Shown here: in pieces, positions 62,852 to 64,000 of the stretch
Numbering within the stretch: the stretch's first letter is position 1
Layout of the letters: each line of letters starts with the position of its first letter
Assembly (NCBI GenBank): GCA_021730945.1
Contig: JAKFYH010000016.1
Location: forward strand, 62,001 to 126,000
DNA from: Acidobacteriota bacterium
GTDB taxonomy: Bacteria > Acidobacteriota > Vicinamibacteria > Vicinamibacterales > UBA2999
Direction of reading: 5' to 3'
Length of the DNA: 64,000 nt
Notes under the pieces: model-generated
What the model was told of the DNA's origin: nothing
Database searches by the model: none
What the model saw: the letters and a program-made list of their open reading frames with translations, nothing else
Translations under genes and position numbers: made by a program

Positions 62852-64000
62852 GACGGGTCCTCGACGACAGGAAGTGTGAAGTAGAACGTCGCGCCCTTGT
62901 CAGGTTGGGCTTCCGCCCAGACGCGGCCGCCGTGGCGAAGAATGACCCGTTGGACCGTCGCCAGTCCGATTCCCGTGCCGGGAAACTCGGCGGTGGTGTG
63001 CATCCGCTGAAAGGCGCCAAACAGGCGGCCGGCATAGGTCATGTCAAAACCGGCGCCGTTGTCGCGCACGAAAAACACGCCGTCAGAGACGCGGCCCAGC
63101 CGGCCCATTTCGATGTGGGCCTGCTCGCGACGCCCCGTGAACTTGAACGCATTGCCCAACAGGTTGTCGAGCATGACCCGCAGCAGTTGCGGGTCACCGC
63201 TCGCGGCCAGGCCCTCGCCGATCCGCCAGTGAACCAACCGTTCTCCTTGCTGCTGCCGCAACTCGGCAATGGCCAGTTGCGCCAGCGCGGTCAGGTCCAC
63301 CCGGTCGTGCGTCATCTCCTGGCGCGTCACCATCGACAGGCCGAGGATGTCGTCAATCAGCCGGCCCATCTGCTGCGCCCCTGCACGAACCCGCCGCAGG
63401 TAGTCCTGGCCGGTGGCATCGAGCCGGTCGCCGTAGTCCTCCAGCAGGGCCTGGCTGAAGCCGTCCATGCTGCGCAGTGGCGCGCGCAGGTCGTGCGAGA
63501 CGGAATAGGCGAACGACTCCATTTCGGCGTTGGCGGACTCAAGTTGCGCGGCCCGGCGCTGGAGGTCGGCATTCAGTTGGGCCACGGTCTCCTCAGCCAC
63601 CTTGCGCTTGGTGATCTCGGTGCGGATGGTGATGAACTCGACCGGCCGGCCGGCCGGATCCACTCTCGGTACAATGCTGGCGGACACCCAGTAGAAGGAG
63701 CCGTCCTTGGCGCGGTTGCGCAACTCGCCGTGCCAGACCTGCCCGCCAAGAATGGTTTGCCACAACTCCTTCATCATCGCCTTCGGGTGGTACCCCGAGT
63801 TGAGGATGCGGAAATCCTGGCCCAGCAGTTCCGATCGCGAGTACTGGGTAACAGCGCAGAACTTGTCGTTGACGTAGGTGAACCGGCCCTCACTGGAAGT
63901 GATGGCCGCCATGGCGTGGAAGTCGATACCGAGCTTGAGCAGGGCCAGGGCGCCTGAATCCATGCCTTCGTCGTTATCGGCGTGTCCGGTCTGGCCTGGG
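62848..64000 (-). CDS. PAS-domain histidine kinase (5' end possibly beyond the window)
   Basis: At least 371 residues from ATG 63963, but the frame stays open to the window edge, so the true N-terminus may lie outside. A PAS domain (about 15-125: ITSSEGRFTYVNDKFCAVTQ, LNSGYHPK) is followed by a coiled coil and a kinase core with FAYSVSHDLRAPLRSM, LLGNAFKFTGRR and GTGIGLATVQRVI. This is the kinase class that pairs with Rcp1-like receivers, one of which is encoded next. No membrane span is visible. Confidence 0.85.
   Translation of the reverse strand, partial: PGQTGHADNDEGMDSGALALLKLGIDFHAMAAITSSEGRFTYVNDKFCAVTQYSRSELLGQDFRILNSGYHPKAMMKELWQTILGGQVWHGELRNRAKDGSFYWVSASIVPRVDPAGRPVEFITIRTEITKRKVAEETVAQLNADLQRRAAQLESANAEMESFAYSVSHDLRAPLRSMDGFSQALLEDYGDRLDATGQDYLRRVRAGAQQMGRLIDDILGLSMVTRQEMTHDRVDLTALAQLAIAELRQQQGERLVHWRIGEGLAASGDPQLLRVMLDNLLGNAFKFTGRREQAHIEMGRLGRVSDGVFFVRDNGAGFDMTYAGRLFGAFQRMHTTAEFPGTGIGLATVQRVILRHGGRVWAEAQPDKGATFYFTLPVVEDPS

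Noticed and set aside
1..64000. CRISPR arrays, tRNA or rRNA genes, transposases, phage genes, classic riboswitches
   Set aside because: Gaps are short, and inspection found no regularly spaced repeats, cloverleaf signatures, transposase motifs or recognised riboswitch cores.

Overview
The window is a high-GC, densely coded bacterial chromosome segment. I see no tRNA, rRNA, insertion sequence, phage gene or CRISPR array, and no stretch over 300 bases lacks a gene. The best lineage guess is Acidobacteriota, near Vicinamibacteria. The reasons are three full-length 'ADOP' permeases (acidobacterial duplicated orphan permeases, MacB/FtsX type without ATPase), a metzincin of the DUF5117/DUF4953 type, two PQQ-type sugar dehydrogenases and carboxypeptidase-regulatory-like TonB receptors. 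This is inference from family content; no phylogenetic marker is present.

Layout. 1-1911: end of a sulfite oxidase-like gene with its terminator, a split YeeE/YedE sulfur transporter and a 64-aa membrane protein. 1933-6301: an ADOP permease, an overlooked 40-residue membrane peptide and a PhoP/PhoQ-like two-component system. The peptide and regulator diverge from a region with two matching 11-bp-period direct repeats. 6387-15052: an LPMO-like copper protein, cupins, an exported methyltransferase overlapping malate synthase, an M48 protease, a PQQ sugar dehydrogenase and a bactofilin. 15170-23989: a TetR-adaptor-RND efflux operon, then a MacA-like adaptor divergent from two MacB-like permeases with no ATPase gene.

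23999-36556 is the most striking part. A CarH/LitR-type B12-dependent photoreceptor regulator heads a five-gene minus-strand operon (regulator, TonB receptor, DUF2867 SDR, DUF2878, SRPBCC). It diverges from a four-gene plus-strand operon (FAD oxidoreductase, DUF1365, cyclopropane-fatty-acid-synthase-like methyltransferase, acyl-ACP desaturase). Genes within both operons overlap or nearly abut, and the operons share a 117-bp gap with a nested inverted repeat flanked by two outward TTGACA boxes. I read this as a light (or singlet-oxygen) responsive membrane-lipid remodelling locus. Fasciclin, DUF2177 and XRE-cupin genes lie beside it.

36589-50721: a substrate-binding-domain protein, a large metzincin, an MFS/spermidine-synthase-like/TPR fusion, a P-loop NTPase, a second two-component system, a probable small RNA with its own terminator, and a lipoprotein plus subclass B3 metallo-beta-lactamase operon. 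A second ADOP and a 54-aa Cys-containing protein follow. 50789-55503: an ArsR-SRPBCC-ADOP operon divergent from another SRPBCC gene across a nested palindrome, then a ketopantoate reductase-like gene. 55589-60068: a second PQQ sugar dehydrogenase, an APC permease, and kynB-kynU for kynurenine breakdown. 60061-64000: a sensory block of histidine kinase, Rcp1-like receiver and hybrid kinase, cut by the window edge.

Functions are assigned from motifs read by eye; no database search was run. Several genes have a -10-like hexamer only 6-10 bases before the start codon, which suggests frequent leaderless transcripts.
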